This document shows positions 33,186 to 47,199 of a stretch of 64,000 nucleotides of DNA, piece after piece. A model generated the notes under the pieces. The model saw only the letters and a list, made by a program, of their open reading frames with translations, was not told where the DNA came from and searched no databases. Source of the DNA: Anomaloglossus baeobatrachus (taxonomy: Eukaryota > Chordata > Amphibia > Anura > Aromobatidae); contig NW_027445210.1 in assembly GCF_048569485.1 (NCBI RefSeq), positions 1-64,000 of the forward strand, read 5' to 3'. Each line of letters begins with the position of its first letter. Within the stretch, counting starts at the first letter, position 1. Made by a program: the position numbers and the translations under genes.

Positions 33186-34575
33186 CTTCTTAACCCAGTT
33201 TCCAAAAGCAGAACTCAATTCACCTGATTCATATTAGCCCGATTTAATGAATTGGAAGAAAGCATACGTCTTCATATGCACCTCAATTTGGCCCATTCAC
33301 TTTTCACACTTCCTCCTTTTGTTTTTTATCTTTCACACTTTTGACTTTCTTTATTCATCCAAATAGCAAACTCATCACCACTCAACCTGACCAACTCGGC
33401 TATGTCCCCGTGCTGCAGTTCTCTGTCTTATCTAGATCATTTGCAATTGAATGGAATAGATCCCTTTTGGACAAAGTGGATTCACCTGCTGCTGCAGTGA
33501 CCACAGGTGTGATAACATCTAGAATTGGCATCTGGTGCGATCTCTCCGCTTCCACTCCAAAGAAAGTTACCTGTTTATTCCTATCATGCATTGGTTTTTG
33601 GGGTTTTCTTTGAGTAATGATGATCTCTTTAGTAGTCTGTTGGCGCCCTCTCCTGGAGGAATAGTTTGCTTGCTCTTGGACATTCTAAAAGAGAGGTCAT
33701 GATAGACATTGAGCTTCTGAGCTCAATTGGGGACAGTCATGGGTGATGAATGTTTGCAACCTACTGCGAAGCCTCATACCGCAATATAAGGAACGTCAAA
33801 TACTAAGAAAGGGCGGCCTATGAAAGAATTACTACTTTCAATAAGTACACTTAAACGGCTAATTGGGAATAGAAAAACTGTAAAAAGCCCTCTGAGAAAG
33901 CCCCCCTCTAACCTTTGATAGTAAGCTTTTCTGTAGTCTGCCTGTTGATGTATTTTCCGTTTGAACTGTGCACAACATGAAGAGACGGAACACTGGCGGC
34001 TTGTCACAATGCCCCCCGATGACATCACAATAGCGCTGCTGCCTAGAAAACAAGCTGCGCAGAAGAAGTTGTTCTTTGGGTGGGAGGGTGGGCTAGTGGA
34101 AGGAGGGGGCAATCTCTTTTTTTCCCGGGTGGTAGGGGGATGACAGGAGAAGGGAAGCGGGTGGTGAGAAAGGTACAGAGGGCAGGGTTTGGGGGCTGGG
34201 AAGGAAAGGGAAAAGATTAGGGTTTGGGGATGATGAAAGGGCTTTCTACGGGTAAGGATGGCAAAGGGTGGCAGTGACGGAAAGTCAGGCAACCTGTCCT
34301 GTCCGTCTTTTTGTATCGTGAATTGGAAAGACTGCAAGGGGGAGGGGAGTTGCTTGCGCCCTAAAGGAGGAGTTATTCAGATTCATTGCAGTGGGCGGCG
34401 GCTGCAAAACGCACCATTCTTCTTGTTTTGGCTCTGCAAAGCAGCCTTTTCAAGGGTTGGCTTGGGTGACAAAATGTCTTGTGTAGGCGTGGGTTTGTCT
34501 CCCTCTCGCTCTCTCTCCCTAAGATGTGTCCGGCATAGGCCAGGGTGCCACTCGAGGCCCAAACCAATTCTGGTT

Positions 34576-34763
34576 ATCGCTTCTCGGCCTTTTGGCTAAG
34601 ATCAAGTGTAGTATCTGTTCTTATCAGTTTAATATCTGATACGTCCCCTATCTGGGGACCATATATTAAATGGATTTTTAGAACAGGGAGATGGAAAAAG
34701 AGCTTGCTCTGTCCACTCCACGCATTGACCTGGTATTGCAGTACCTCCAGGAACGGTGCACCC
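34576..34763 (+). ncRNA. RNU2: U2 snRNA, unit 21 (intact)
   Basis: No difference from unit 1 seen by eye. PSE-like element 34514-34528, 3' box 34776-34790. Confidence 0.97.
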
Positions 34764-36153
34764 CTTCTTAACCCAGTTTCCAAAAGCAGAACTCAATTCA
34801 CCTGATTCATATTAGCCCGATTTAATGAATTGGAAGAAAGCATACGTCTTCATATGCACCTCAATTTGGCCCATTCACTTTTCACACTTCCTCCTTTTGT
34901 TTTTTATCTTTCACACTTTTGACTTTCTTTATTCATCCAAATAGCAAACTCATCACCACTCAACCTGACCAACTCGGCTATGTCCCCGTGCTGCAGTTCT
35001 CTGTCTTATCTAGATCATTTGCAATTGAATGGAATAGATCCCTTTTGGACAAAGTGGATTCACCTGCTGCTGCAGTGACCACAGGTGTGATAACATCTAG
35101 AATTGGCATCTGGTGCGATCTCTCCGCTTCCACTCCAAAGAAAGTTACCTGTTTATTCCTATCATGCATTGGTTTTTGGGGTTTTCTTTGAGTAATGATG
35201 ATCTCTTTAGTAGTCTGTTGGCGCCCTCTCCTGGAGGAATAGTTTGCTTGCTCTTGGACATTCTAAAAGAGAGGTCATGATAGACATTGAGCTTCTGAGC
35301 TCAATTGGGGACAGTCATGGGTGATGAATGTTTGCAACCTACTGCGAAGCCTCATACCGCAATATAAGGAACGTCAAATACTAAGAAAGGGCGGCCTATG
35401 AAAGAATTACTACTTTCAATAAGTACACTTAAACGGCTAATTGGGAATAGAAAAACTGTAAAAAGCCCTCTGAGAAAGCCCCCCTCTAACCTTTGATAGT
35501 AAGCTTTTCTGTAGTCTGCCTGTTGATGTATTTTCCGTTTGAACTGTGCACAACATGAAGAGACGGAACACTGGCGGCTTGTCACAATGCCCCCCGATGA
35601 CATCACAATAGCGCTGCTGCCTAGAAAACAAGCTGCGCAGAAGAAGTTGTTCTTTGGGTGGGAGGGTGGGCTAGTGGAAGGAGGGGGCAATCTCTTTTTT
35701 TCCCGGGTGGTAGGGGGATGACAGGAGAAGGGAAGCGGGTGGTGAGAAAGGTACAGAGGGCAGGGTTTGGGGGCTGGGAAGGAAAGGGAAAAGATTAGGG
35801 TTTGGGGATGATGAAAGGGCTTTCTACGGGTAAGGATGGCAAAGGGTGGCAGTGACGGAAAGTCAGGCAACCTGTCCTGTCCGTCTTTTTGTATCGTGAA
35901 TTGGAAAGACTGCAAGGGGGAGGGGAGTTGCTTGCGCCCTAAAGGAGGAGTTATTCAGATTCATTGCAGTGGGCGGCGGCTGCAAAACGCACCATTCTTC
36001 TTGTTTTGGCTCTGCAAAGCAGCCTTTTCAAGGGTTGGCTTGGGTGACAAAATGTCTTGTGTAGGCGTGGGTTTGTCTCCCTCTCGCTCTCTCTCCCTAA
36101 GATGTGTCCGGCATAGGCCAGGGTGCCACTCGAGGCCCAAACCAATTCTGGTT

Positions 36154-36341
36154 ATCGCTTCTCGGCCTTTTGGCTAAGATCAAGTGTAGTATCTGTTCTT
36201 ATCAGTTTAATATCTGATACGTCCCCTATCTGGGGACCATATATTAAATGGATTTTTAGAACAGGGAGATGGAAAAAGAGCTTGCTCTGTCCACTCCACG
36301 CATTGACCTGGTATTGCAGTACCTCCAGGAACGGTGCACCC
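36154..36341 (+). ncRNA. RNU2: U2 snRNA, unit 22 (intact)
   Basis: Gene identical to unit 1 by eye. PSE-like element 36092-36106, 3' box 36354-36368. The spacer after it has a private C-to-T change at 37061. Confidence 0.97.
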
Positions 36342-37731
36342 CTTCTTAACCCAGTTTCCAAAAGCAGAACTCAATTCACCTGATTCATATTAGCCCGATT
36401 TAATGAATTGGAAGAAAGCATACGTCTTCATATGCACCTCAATTTGGCCCATTCACTTTTCACACTTCCTCCTTTTGTTTTTTATCTTTCACACTTTTGA
36501 CTTTCTTTATTCATCCAAATAGCAAACTCATCACCACTCAACCTGACCAACTCGGCTATGTCCCCGTGCTGCAGTTCTCTGTCTTATCTAGATCATTTGC
36601 AATTGAATGGAATAGATCCCTTTTGGACAAAGTGGATTCACCTGCTGCTGCAGTGACCACAGGTGTGATAACATCTAGAATTGGCATCTGGTGCGATCTC
36701 TCCGCTTCCACTCCAAAGAAAGTTACCTGTTTATTCCTATCATGCATTGGTTTTTGGGGTTTTCTTTGAGTAATGATGATCTCTTTAGTAGTCTGTTGGC
36801 GCCCTCTCCTGGAGGAATAGTTTGCTTGCTCTTGGACATTCTAAAAGAGAGGTCATGATAGACATTGAGCTTCTGAGCTCAATTGGGGACAGTCATGGGT
36901 GATGAATGTTTGCAACCTACTGCGAAGCCTCATACCGCAATATAAGGAACGTCAAATACTAAGAAAGGGCGGCCTATGAAAGAATTACTACTTTCAATAA
37001 GTACACTTAAACGGCTAATTGGGAATAGAAAAACTGTAAAAAGCCCTCTGAGAAAGCCCCTCTCTAACCTTTGATAGTAAGCTTTTCTGTAGTCTGCCTG
37101 TTGATGTATTTTCCGTTTGAACTGTGCACAACATGAAGAGACGGAACACTGGCGGCTTGTCACAATGCCCCCCGATGACATCACAATAGCGCTGCTGCCT
37201 AGAAAACAAGCTGCGCAGAAGAAGTTGTTCTTTGGGTGGGAGGGTGGGCTAGTGGAAGGAGGGGGCAATCTCTTTTTTTCCCGGGTGGTAGGGGGATGAC
37301 AGGAGAAGGGAAGCGGGTGGTGAGAAAGGTACAGAGGGCAGGGTTTGGGGGCTGGGAAGGAAAGGGAAAAGATTAGGGTTTGGGGATGATGAAAGGGCTT
37401 TCTACGGGTAAGGATGGCAAAGGGTGGCAGTGACGGAAAGTCAGGCAACCTGTCCTGTCCGTCTTTTTGTATCGTGAATTGGAAAGACTGCAAGGGGGAG
37501 GGGAGTTGCTTGCGCCCTAAAGGAGGAGTTATTCAGATTCATTGCAGTGGGCGGCGGCTGCAAAACGCACCATTCTTCTTGTTTTGGCTCTGCAAAGCAG
37601 CCTTTTCAAGGGTTGGCTTGGGTGACAAAATGTCTTGTGTAGGCGTGGGTTTGTCTCCCTCTCGCTCTCTCTCCCTAAGATGTGTCCGGCATAGGCCAGG
37701 GTGCCACTCGAGGCCCAAACCAATTCTGGTT

Positions 37732-37919
37732 ATCGCTTCTCGGCCTTTTGGCTAAGATCAAGTGTAGTATCTGTTCTTATCAGTTTAATATCTGATACGT
37801 CCCCTATCTGGGGACCATATATTAAATGGATTTTTAGAACAGGGAGATGGAAAAAGAGCTTGCTCTGTCCACTCCACGCATTGACCTGGTATTGCAGTAC
37901 CTCCAGGAACGGTGCACCC
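37732..37919 (+). ncRNA. RNU2: U2 snRNA, unit 23 (intact)
   Basis: No difference from unit 1 seen by eye. PSE-like element 37670-37684, 3' box 37932-37946. Confidence 0.97.
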
Positions 37920-39309
37920 CTTCTTAACCCAGTTTCCAAAAGCAGAACTCAATTCACCTGATTCATATTAGCCCGATTTAATGAATTGGAAGAAAGCATA
38001 CGTCTTCATATGCACCTCAATTTGGCCCATTCACTTTTCACACTTCCTCCTTTTGTTTTTTATCTTTCACACTTTTGACTTTCTTTATTCATCCAAATAG
38101 CAAACTCATCACCACTCAACCTGACCAACTCGGCTATGTCCCCGTGCTGCAGTTCTCTGTCTTATCTAGATCATTTGCAATTGAATGGAATAGATCCCTT
38201 TTGGACAAAGTGGATTCACCTGCTGCTGCAGTGACCACAGGTGTGATAACATCTAGAATTGGCATCTGGTGCGATCTCTCCGCTTCCACTCCAAAGAAAG
38301 TTACCTGTTTATTCCTATCATGCATTGGTTTTTGGGGTTTTCTTTGAGTAATGATGATCTCTTTAGTAGTCTGTTGGCGCCCTCTCCTGGAGGAATAGTT
38401 TGCTTGCTCTTGGACATTCTAAAAGAGAGGTCATGATAGACATTGAGCTTCTGAGCTCAATTGGGGACAGTCATGGGTGATGAATGTTTGCAACCTACTG
38501 CGAAGCCTCATACCGCAATATAAGGAACGTCAAATACTAAGAAAGGGCGGCCTATGAAAGAATTACTACTTTCAATAAGTACACTTAAACGGCTAATTGG
38601 GAATAGAAAAACTGTAAAAAGCCCTCTGAGAAAGCCCCCCTCTAACCTTTGATAGTAAGCTTTTCTGTAGTCTGCCTGTTGATGTATTTTCCGTTTGAAC
38701 TGTGCACAACATGAAGAGACGGAACACTGGCGGCTTGTCACAATGCCCCCCGATGACATCACAATAGCGCTGCTGCCTAGAAAACAAGCTGCGCAGAAGA
38801 AGTTGTTCTTTGGGTGGGAGGGTGGGCTAGTGGAAGGAGGGGGCAATCTCTTTTTTTCCCGGGTGGTAGGGGGATGACAGGAGAAGGGAAGCGGGTGGTG
38901 AGAAAGGTACAGAGGGCAGGGTTTGGGGGCTGGGAAGGAAAGGGAAAAGATTAGGGTTTGGGGATGATGAAAGGGCTTTCTACGGGTAAGGATGGCAAAG
39001 GGTGGCAGTGACGGAAAGTCAGGCAACCTGTCCTGTCCGTCTTTTTGTATCGTGAATTGGAAAGACTGCAAGGGGGAGGGGAGTTGCTTGCGCCCTAAAG
39101 GAGGAGTTATTCAGATTCATTGCAGTGGGCGGCGGCTGCAAAACGCACCATTCTTCTTGTTTTGGCTCTGCAAAGCAGCCTTTTCAAGGGTTGGCTTGGG
39201 TGACAAAATGTCTTGTGTAGGCGTGGGTTTGTCTCCCTCTCGCTCTCTCTCCCTAAGATGTGTCCGGCATAGGCCAGGGTGCCACTCGAGGCCCAAACCA
39301 ATTCTGGTT

Positions 39310-39497
39310 ATCGCTTCTCGGCCTTTTGGCTAAGATCAAGTGTAGTATCTGTTCTTATCAGTTTAATATCTGATACGTCCCCTATCTGGGGACCATATAT
39401 TAAATGGATTTTTAGAACAGGGAGATGGAAAAAGAGCTTGCTCTGTCCACTCCACGCATTGACCTGGTATTGCAGTACCTCCAGGAACGGTGCACCC
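39310..39497 (+). ncRNA. RNU2: U2 snRNA, unit 24 (intact)
   Basis: No difference from unit 1 seen by eye. PSE-like element 39248-39262, 3' box 39510-39524. Confidence 0.97.
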
Positions 39498-40887
39498 CTT
39501 CTTAACCCAGTTTCCAAAAGCAGAACTCAATTCACCTGATTCATATTAGCCCGATTTAATGAATTGGAAGAAAGCATACGTCTTCATATGCACCTCAATT
39601 TGGCCCATTCACTTTTCACACTTCCTCCTTTTGTTTTTTATCTTTCACACTTTTGACTTTCTTTATTCATCCAAATAGCAAACTCATCACCACTCAACCT
39701 GACCAACTCGGCTATGTCCCCGTGCTGCAGTTCTCTGTCTTATCTAGATCATTTGCAATTGAATGGAATAGATCCCTTTTGGACAAAGTGGATTCACCTG
39801 CTGCTGCAGTGACCACAGGTGTGATAACATCTAGAATTGGCATCTGGTGCGATCTCTCCGCTTCCACTCCAAAGAAAGTTACCTGTTTATTCCTATCATG
39901 CATTGGTTTTTGGGGTTTTCTTTGAGTAATGATGATCTCTTTAGTAGTCTGTTGGCGCCCTCTCCTGGAGGAATAGTTTGCTTGCTCTTGGACATTCTAA
40001 AAGAGAGGTCATGATAGACATTGAGCTTCTGAGCTCAATTGGGGACAGTCATGGGTGATGAATGTTTGCAACCTACTGCGAAGCCTCATACCGCAATATA
40101 AGGAACGTCAAATACTAAGAAAGGGCGGCCTATGAAAGAATTACTACTTTCAATAAGTACACTTAAACGGCTAATTGGGAATAGAAAAACTGTAAAAAGC
40201 CCTCTGAGAAAGCCCCCCTCTAACCTTTGATAGTAAGCTTTTCTGTAGTCTGCCTGTTGATGTATTTTCCGTTTGAACTGTGCACAACATGAAGAGACGG
40301 AACACTGGCGGCTTGTCACAATGCCCCCCGATGACATCACAATAGCGCTGCTGCCTAGAAAACAAGCTGCGCAGAAGAAGTTGTTCTTTGGGTGGGAGGG
40401 TGGGCTAGTGGAAGGAGGGGGCAATCTCTTTTTTTCCCGGGTGGTAGGGGGATGACAGGAGAAGGGAAGCGGGTGGTGAGAAAGGTACAGAGGGCAGGGT
40501 TTGGGGGCTGGGAAGGAAAGGGAAAAGATTAGGGTTTGGGGATGATGAAAGGGCTTTCTACGGGTAAGGATGGCAAAGGGTGGCAGTGACGGAAAGTCAG
40601 GCAACCTGTCCTGTCCGTCTTTTTGTATCGTGAATTGGAAAGACTGCAAGGGGGAGGGGAGTTGCTTGCGCCCTAAAGGAGGAGTTATTCAGATTCATTG
40701 CAGTGGGCGGCGGCTGCAAAACGCACCATTCTTCTTGTTTTGGCTCTGCAAAGCAGCCTTTTCAAGGGTTGGCTTGGGTGACAAAATGTCTTGTGTAGGC
40801 GTGGGTTTGTCTCCCTCTCGCTCTCTCTCCCTAAGATGTGTCCGGCATAGGCCAGGGTGCCACTCGAGGCCCAAACCAATTCTGGTT

Positions 40888-41075
40888 ATCGCTTCTCGGC
40901 CTTTTGGCTAAGATCAAGTGTAGTATCTGTTCTTATCAGTTTAATATCTGATACGTCCCCTATCTGGGGACCATATATTAAATGGATTTTTAGAACAGGG
41001 AGATGGAAAAAGAGCTTGCTCTGTCCACTCCACGCATTGACCTGGTATTGCAGTACCTCCAGGAACGGTGCACCC
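40888..41075 (+). ncRNA. RNU2: U2 snRNA, unit 25 (intact)
   Basis: No difference from unit 1 seen by eye. PSE-like element 40826-40840, 3' box 41088-41102. Confidence 0.97.
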
Positions 41076-42465
41076 CTTCTTAACCCAGTTTCCAAAAGCA
41101 GAACTCAATTCACCTGATTCATATTAGCCCGATTTAATGAATTGGAAGAAAGCATACGTCTTCATATGCACCTCAATTTGGCCCATTCACTTTTCACACT
41201 TCCTCCTTTTGTTTTTTATCTTTCACACTTTTGACTTTCTTTATTCATCCAAATAGCAAACTCATCACCACTCAACCTGACCAACTCGGCTATGTCCCCG
41301 TGCTGCAGTTCTCTGTCTTATCTAGATCATTTGCAATTGAATGGAATAGATCCCTTTTGGACAAAGTGGATTCACCTGCTGCTGCAGTGACCACAGGTGT
41401 GATAACATCTAGAATTGGCATCTGGTGCGATCTCTCCGCTTCCACTCCAAAGAAAGTTACCTGTTTATTCCTATCATGCATTGGTTTTTGGGGTTTTCTT
41501 TGAGTAATGATGATCTCTTTAGTAGTCTGTTGGCGCCCTCTCCTGGAGGAATAGTTTGCTTGCTCTTGGACATTCTAAAAGAGAGGTCATGATAGACATT
41601 GAGCTTCTGAGCTCAATTGGGGACAGTCATGGGTGATGAATGTTTGCAACCTACTGCGAAGCCTCATACCGCAATATAAGGAACGTCAAATACTAAGAAA
41701 GGGCGGCCTATGAAAGAATTACTACTTTCAATAAGTACACTTAAACGGCTAATTGGGAATAGAAAAACTGTAAAAAGCCCTCTGAGAAAGCCCCCCTCTA
41801 ACCTTTGATAGTAAGCTTTTCTGTAGTCTGCCTGTTGATGTATTTTCCGTTTGAACTGTGCACAACATGAAGAGACGGAACACTGGCGGCTTGTCACAAT
41901 GCCCCCCGATGACATCACAATAGCGCTGCTGCCTAGAAAACAAGCTGCGCAGAAGAAGTTGTTCTTTGGGTGGGAGGGTGGGCTAGTGGAAGGAGGGGGC
42001 AATCTCTTTTTTTCCCGGGTGGTAGGGGGATGACAGGAGAAGGGAAGCGGGTGGTGAGAAAGGTACAGAGGGCAGGGTTTGGGGGCTGGGAAGGAAAGGG
42101 AAAAGATTAGGGTTTGGGGATGATGAAAGGGCTTTCTACGGGTAAGGATGGCAAAGGGTGGCAGTGACGGAAAGTCAGGCAACCTGTCCTGTCCGTCTTT
42201 TTGTATCGTGAATTGGAAAGACTGCAAGGGGGAGGGGAGTTGCTTGCGCCCTAAAGGAGGAGTTATTCAGATTCATTGCAGTGGGCGGCGGCTGCAAAAC
42301 GCACCATTCTTCTTGTTTTGGCTCTGCAAAGCAGCCTTTTCAAGGGTTGGCTTGGGTGACAAAATGTCTTGTGTAGGCGTGGGTTTGTCTCCCTCTCGCT
42401 CTCTCTCCCTAAGATGTGTCCGGCATAGGCCAGGGTGCCACTCGAGGCCCAAACCAATTCTGGTT

Positions 42466-42653
42466 ATCGCTTCTCGGCCTTTTGGCTAAGATCAAGTGTA
42501 GTATCTGTTCTTATCAGTTTAATATCTGATACGTCCCCTATCTGGGGACCATATATTAAATGGATTTTTAGAACAGGGAGATGGAAAAAGAGCTTGCTCT
42601 GTCCACTCCACGCATTGACCTGGTATTGCAGTACCTCCAGGAACGGTGCACCC
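42466..42653 (+). ncRNA. RNU2: U2 snRNA, unit 26 (intact)
   Basis: No difference from unit 1 seen by eye. PSE-like element 42404-42418, 3' box 42666-42680. Confidence 0.97.
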
Positions 42654-44043
42654 CTTCTTAACCCAGTTTCCAAAAGCAGAACTCAATTCACCTGATTCAT
42701 ATTAGCCCGATTTAATGAATTGGAAGAAAGCATACGTCTTCATATGCACCTCAATTTGGCCCATTCACTTTTCACACTTCCTCCTTTTGTTTTTTATCTT
42801 TCACACTTTTGACTTTCTTTATTCATCCAAATAGCAAACTCATCACCACTCAACCTGACCAACTCGGCTATGTCCCCGTGCTGCAGTTCTCTGTCTTATC
42901 TAGATCATTTGCAATTGAATGGAATAGATCCCTTTTGGACAAAGTGGATTCACCTGCTGCTGCAGTGACCACAGGTGTGATAACATCTAGAATTGGCATC
43001 TGGTGCGATCTCTCCGCTTCCACTCCAAAGAAAGTTACCTGTTTATTCCTATCATGCATTGGTTTTTGGGGTTTTCTTTGAGTAATGATGATCTCTTTAG
43101 TAGTCTGTTGGCGCCCTCTCCTGGAGGAATAGTTTGCTTGCTCTTGGACATTCTAAAAGAGAGGTCATGATAGACATTGAGCTTCTGAGCTCAATTGGGG
43201 ACAGTCATGGGTGATGAATGTTTGCAACCTACTGCGAAGCCTCATACCGCAATATAAGGAACGTCAAATACTAAGAAAGGGCGGCCTATGAAAGAATTAC
43301 TACTTTCAATAAGTACACTTAAACGGCTAATTGGGAATAGAAAAACTGTAAAAAGCCCTCTGAGAAAGCCCCCCTCTAACCTTTGATAGTAAGCTTTTCT
43401 GTAGTCTGCCTGTTGATGTATTTTCCGTTTGAACTGTGCACAACATGAAGAGACGGAACACTGGCGGCTTGTCACAATGCCCCCCGATGACATCACAATA
43501 GCGCTGCTGCCTAGAAAACAAGCTGCGCAGAAGAAGTTGTTCTTTGGGTGGGAGGGTGGGCTAGTGGAAGGAGGGGGCAATCTCTTTTTTTCCCGGGTGG
43601 TAGGGGGATGACAGGAGAAGGGAAGCGGGTGGTGAGAAAGGTACAGAGGGCAGGGTTTGGGGGCTGGGAAGGAAAGGGAAAAGATTAGGGTTTGGGGATG
43701 ATGAAAGGGCTTTCTACGGGTAAGGATGGCAAAGGGTGGCAGTGACGGAAAGTCAGGCAACCTGTCCTGTCCGTCTTTTTGTATCGTGAATTGGAAAGAC
43801 TGCAAGGGGGAGGGGAGTTGCTTGCGCCCTAAAGGAGGAGTTATTCAGATTCATTGCAGTGGGCGGCGGCTGCAAAACGCACCATTCTTCTTGTTTTGGC
43901 TCTGCAAAGCAGCCTTTTCAAGGGTTGGCTTGGGTGACAAAATGTCTTGTGTAGGCGTGGGTTTGTCTCCCTCTCGCTCTCTCTCCCTAAGATGTGTCCG
44001 GCATAGGCCAGGGTGCCACTCGAGGCCCAAACCAATTCTGGTT

Positions 44044-44231
44044 ATCGCTTCTCGGCCTTTTGGCTAAGATCAAGTGTAGTATCTGTTCTTATCAGTTTAA
44101 TATCTGATACGTCCCCTATCTGGGGACCATATATTAAATGGATTTTTAGAACAGGGAGATGGAAAAAGAGCTTGCTCTGTCCACTCCACGCATTGACCTG
44201 GTATTGCAGTACCTCCAGGAACGGTGCACCC
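44044..44231 (+). ncRNA. RNU2: U2 snRNA, unit 27 (intact)
   Basis: No difference from unit 1 seen by eye. PSE-like element 43982-43996, 3' box 44244-44258. Confidence 0.97.
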
Positions 44232-45621
44232 CTTCTTAACCCAGTTTCCAAAAGCAGAACTCAATTCACCTGATTCATATTAGCCCGATTTAATGAATTG
44301 GAAGAAAGCATACGTCTTCATATGCACCTCAATTTGGCCCATTCACTTTTCACACTTCCTCCTTTTGTTTTTTATCTTTCACACTTTTGACTTTCTTTAT
44401 TCATCCAAATAGCAAACTCATCACCACTCAACCTGACCAACTCGGCTATGTCCCCGTGCTGCAGTTCTCTGTCTTATCTAGATCATTTGCAATTGAATGG
44501 AATAGATCCCTTTTGGACAAAGTGGATTCACCTGCTGCTGCAGTGACCACAGGTGTGATAACATCTAGAATTGGCATCTGGTGCGATCTCTCCGCTTCCA
44601 CTCCAAAGAAAGTTACCTGTTTATTCCTATCATGCATTGGTTTTTGGGGTTTTCTTTGAGTAATGATGATCTCTTTAGTAGTCTGTTGGCGCCCTCTCCT
44701 GGAGGAATAGTTTGCTTGCTCTTGGACATTCTAAAAGAGAGGTCATGATAGACATTGAGCTTCTGAGCTCAATTGGGGACAGTCATGGGTGATGAATGTT
44801 TGCAACCTACTGCGAAGCCTCATACCGCAATATAAGGAACGTCAAATACTAAGAAAGGGCGGCCTATGAAAGAATTACTACTTTCAATAAGTACACTTAA
44901 ACGGCTAATTGGGAATAGAAAAACTGTAAAAAGCCCTCTGAGAAAGCCCCCCTCTAACCTTTGATAGTAAGCTTTTCTGTAGTCTGCCTGTTGATGTATT
45001 TTCCGTTTGAACTGTGCACAACATGAAGAGACGGAACACTGGCGGCTTGTCACAATGCCCCCCGATGACATCACAATAGCGCTGCTGCCTAGAAAACAAG
45101 CTGCGCAGAAGAAGTTGTTCTTTGGGTGGGAGGGTGGGCTAGTGGAAGGAGGGGGCAATCTCTTTTTTTCCCGGGTGGTAGGGGGATGACAGGAGAAGGG
45201 AAGCGGGTGGTGAGAAAGGTACAGAGGGCAGGGTTTGGGGGCTGGGAAGGAAAGGGAAAAGATTAGGGTTTGGGGATGATGAAAGGGCTTTCTACGGGTA
45301 AGGATGGCAAAGGGTGGCAGTGACGGAAAGTCAGGCAACCTGTCCTGTCCGTCTTTTTGTATCGTGAATTGGAAAGACTGCAAGGGGGAGGGGAGTTGCT
45401 TGCGCCCTAAAGGAGGAGTTATTCAGATTCATTGCAGTGGGCGGCGGCTGCAAAACGCACCATTCTTCTTGTTTTGGCTCTGCAAAGCAGCCTTTTCAAG
45501 GGTTGGCTTGGGTGACAAAATGTCTTGTGTAGGCGTGGGTTTGTCTCCCTCTCGCTCTCTCTCCCTAAGATGTGTCCGGCATAGGCCAGGGTGCCACTCG
45601 AGGCCCAAACCAATTCTGGTT

Positions 45622-45809
45622 ATCGCTTCTCGGCCTTTTGGCTAAGATCAAGTGTAGTATCTGTTCTTATCAGTTTAATATCTGATACGTCCCCTATCTG
45701 GGGACCATATATTAAATGGATTTTTAGAACAGGGAGATGGAAAAAGAGCTTGCTCTGTCCACTCCACGCATTGACCTGGTATTGCAGTACCTCCAGGAAC
45801 GGTGCACCC
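45622..45809 (+). ncRNA. RNU2: U2 snRNA, unit 28 (intact)
   Basis: No difference from unit 1 seen by eye. PSE-like element 45560-45574, 3' box 45822-45836. Confidence 0.97.
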
Positions 45810-47199
45810 CTTCTTAACCCAGTTTCCAAAAGCAGAACTCAATTCACCTGATTCATATTAGCCCGATTTAATGAATTGGAAGAAAGCATACGTCTTCATA
45901 TGCACCTCAATTTGGCCCATTCACTTTTCACACTTCCTCCTTTTGTTTTTTATCTTTCACACTTTTGACTTTCTTTATTCATCCAAATAGCAAACTCATC
46001 ACCACTCAACCTGACCAACTCGGCTATGTCCCCGTGCTGCAGTTCTCTGTCTTATCTAGATCATTTGCAATTGAATGGAATAGATCCCTTTTGGACAAAG
46101 TGGATTCACCTGCTGCTGCAGTGACCACAGGTGTGATAACATCTAGAATTGGCATCTGGTGCGATCTCTCCGCTTCCACTCCAAAGAAAGTTACCTGTTT
46201 ATTCCTATCATGCATTGGTTTTTGGGGTTTTCTTTGAGTAATGATGATCTCTTTAGTAGTCTGTTGGCGCCCTCTCCTGGAGGAATAGTTTGCTTGCTCT
46301 TGGACATTCTAAAAGAGAGGTCATGATAGACATTGAGCTTCTGAGCTCAATTGGGGACAGTCATGGGTGATGAATGTTTGCAACCTACTGCGAAGCCTCA
46401 TACCGCAATATAAGGAACGTCAAATACTAAGAAAGGGCGGCCTATGAAAGAATTACTACTTTCAATAAGTACACTTAAACGGCTAATTGGGAATAGAAAA
46501 ACTGTAAAAAGCCCTCTGAGAAAGCCCCCCTCTAACCTTTGATAGTAAGCTTTTCTGTAGTCTGCCTGTTGATGTATTTTCCGTTTGAACTGTGCACAAC
46601 ATGAAGAGACGGAACACTGGCGGCTTGTCACAATGCCCCCCGATGACATCACAATAGCGCTGCTGCCTAGAAAACAAGCTGCGCAGAAGAAGTTGTTCTT
46701 TGGGTGGGAGGGTGGGCTAGTGGAAGGAGGGGGCAATCTCTTTTTTTCCCGGGTGGTAGGGGGATGACAGGAGAAGGGAAGCGGGTGGTGAGAAAGGTAC
46801 AGAGGGCAGGGTTTGGGGGCTGGGAAGGAAAGGGAAAAGATTAAGGTTTGGGGATGATGAAAGGGCTTTCTACGGGTAAGGATGGCAAAGGGTGGCAGTG
46901 ACGGAAAGTCAGGCAACCTGTCCTGTCCGTCTTTTTGTATCGTGAATTGGAAAGACTGCAAGGGGGAGGGGAGTTGCTTGCGCCCTAAAGGAGGAGTTAT
47001 TCAGATTCATTGCAGTGGGCGGCGGCTGCAAAACGCACCATTCTTCTTGTTTTGGCTCTGCAAAGCAGCCTTTTCAAGGGTTGGCTTGGGTGACAAAATG
47101 TCTTGTGTAGGCGTGGGTTTGTCTCCCTCTCGCTCTCTCTCCCTAAGATGTGTCCGGCATAGGCCAGGGTGCCACTCGAGGCCCAAACCAATTCTGGTT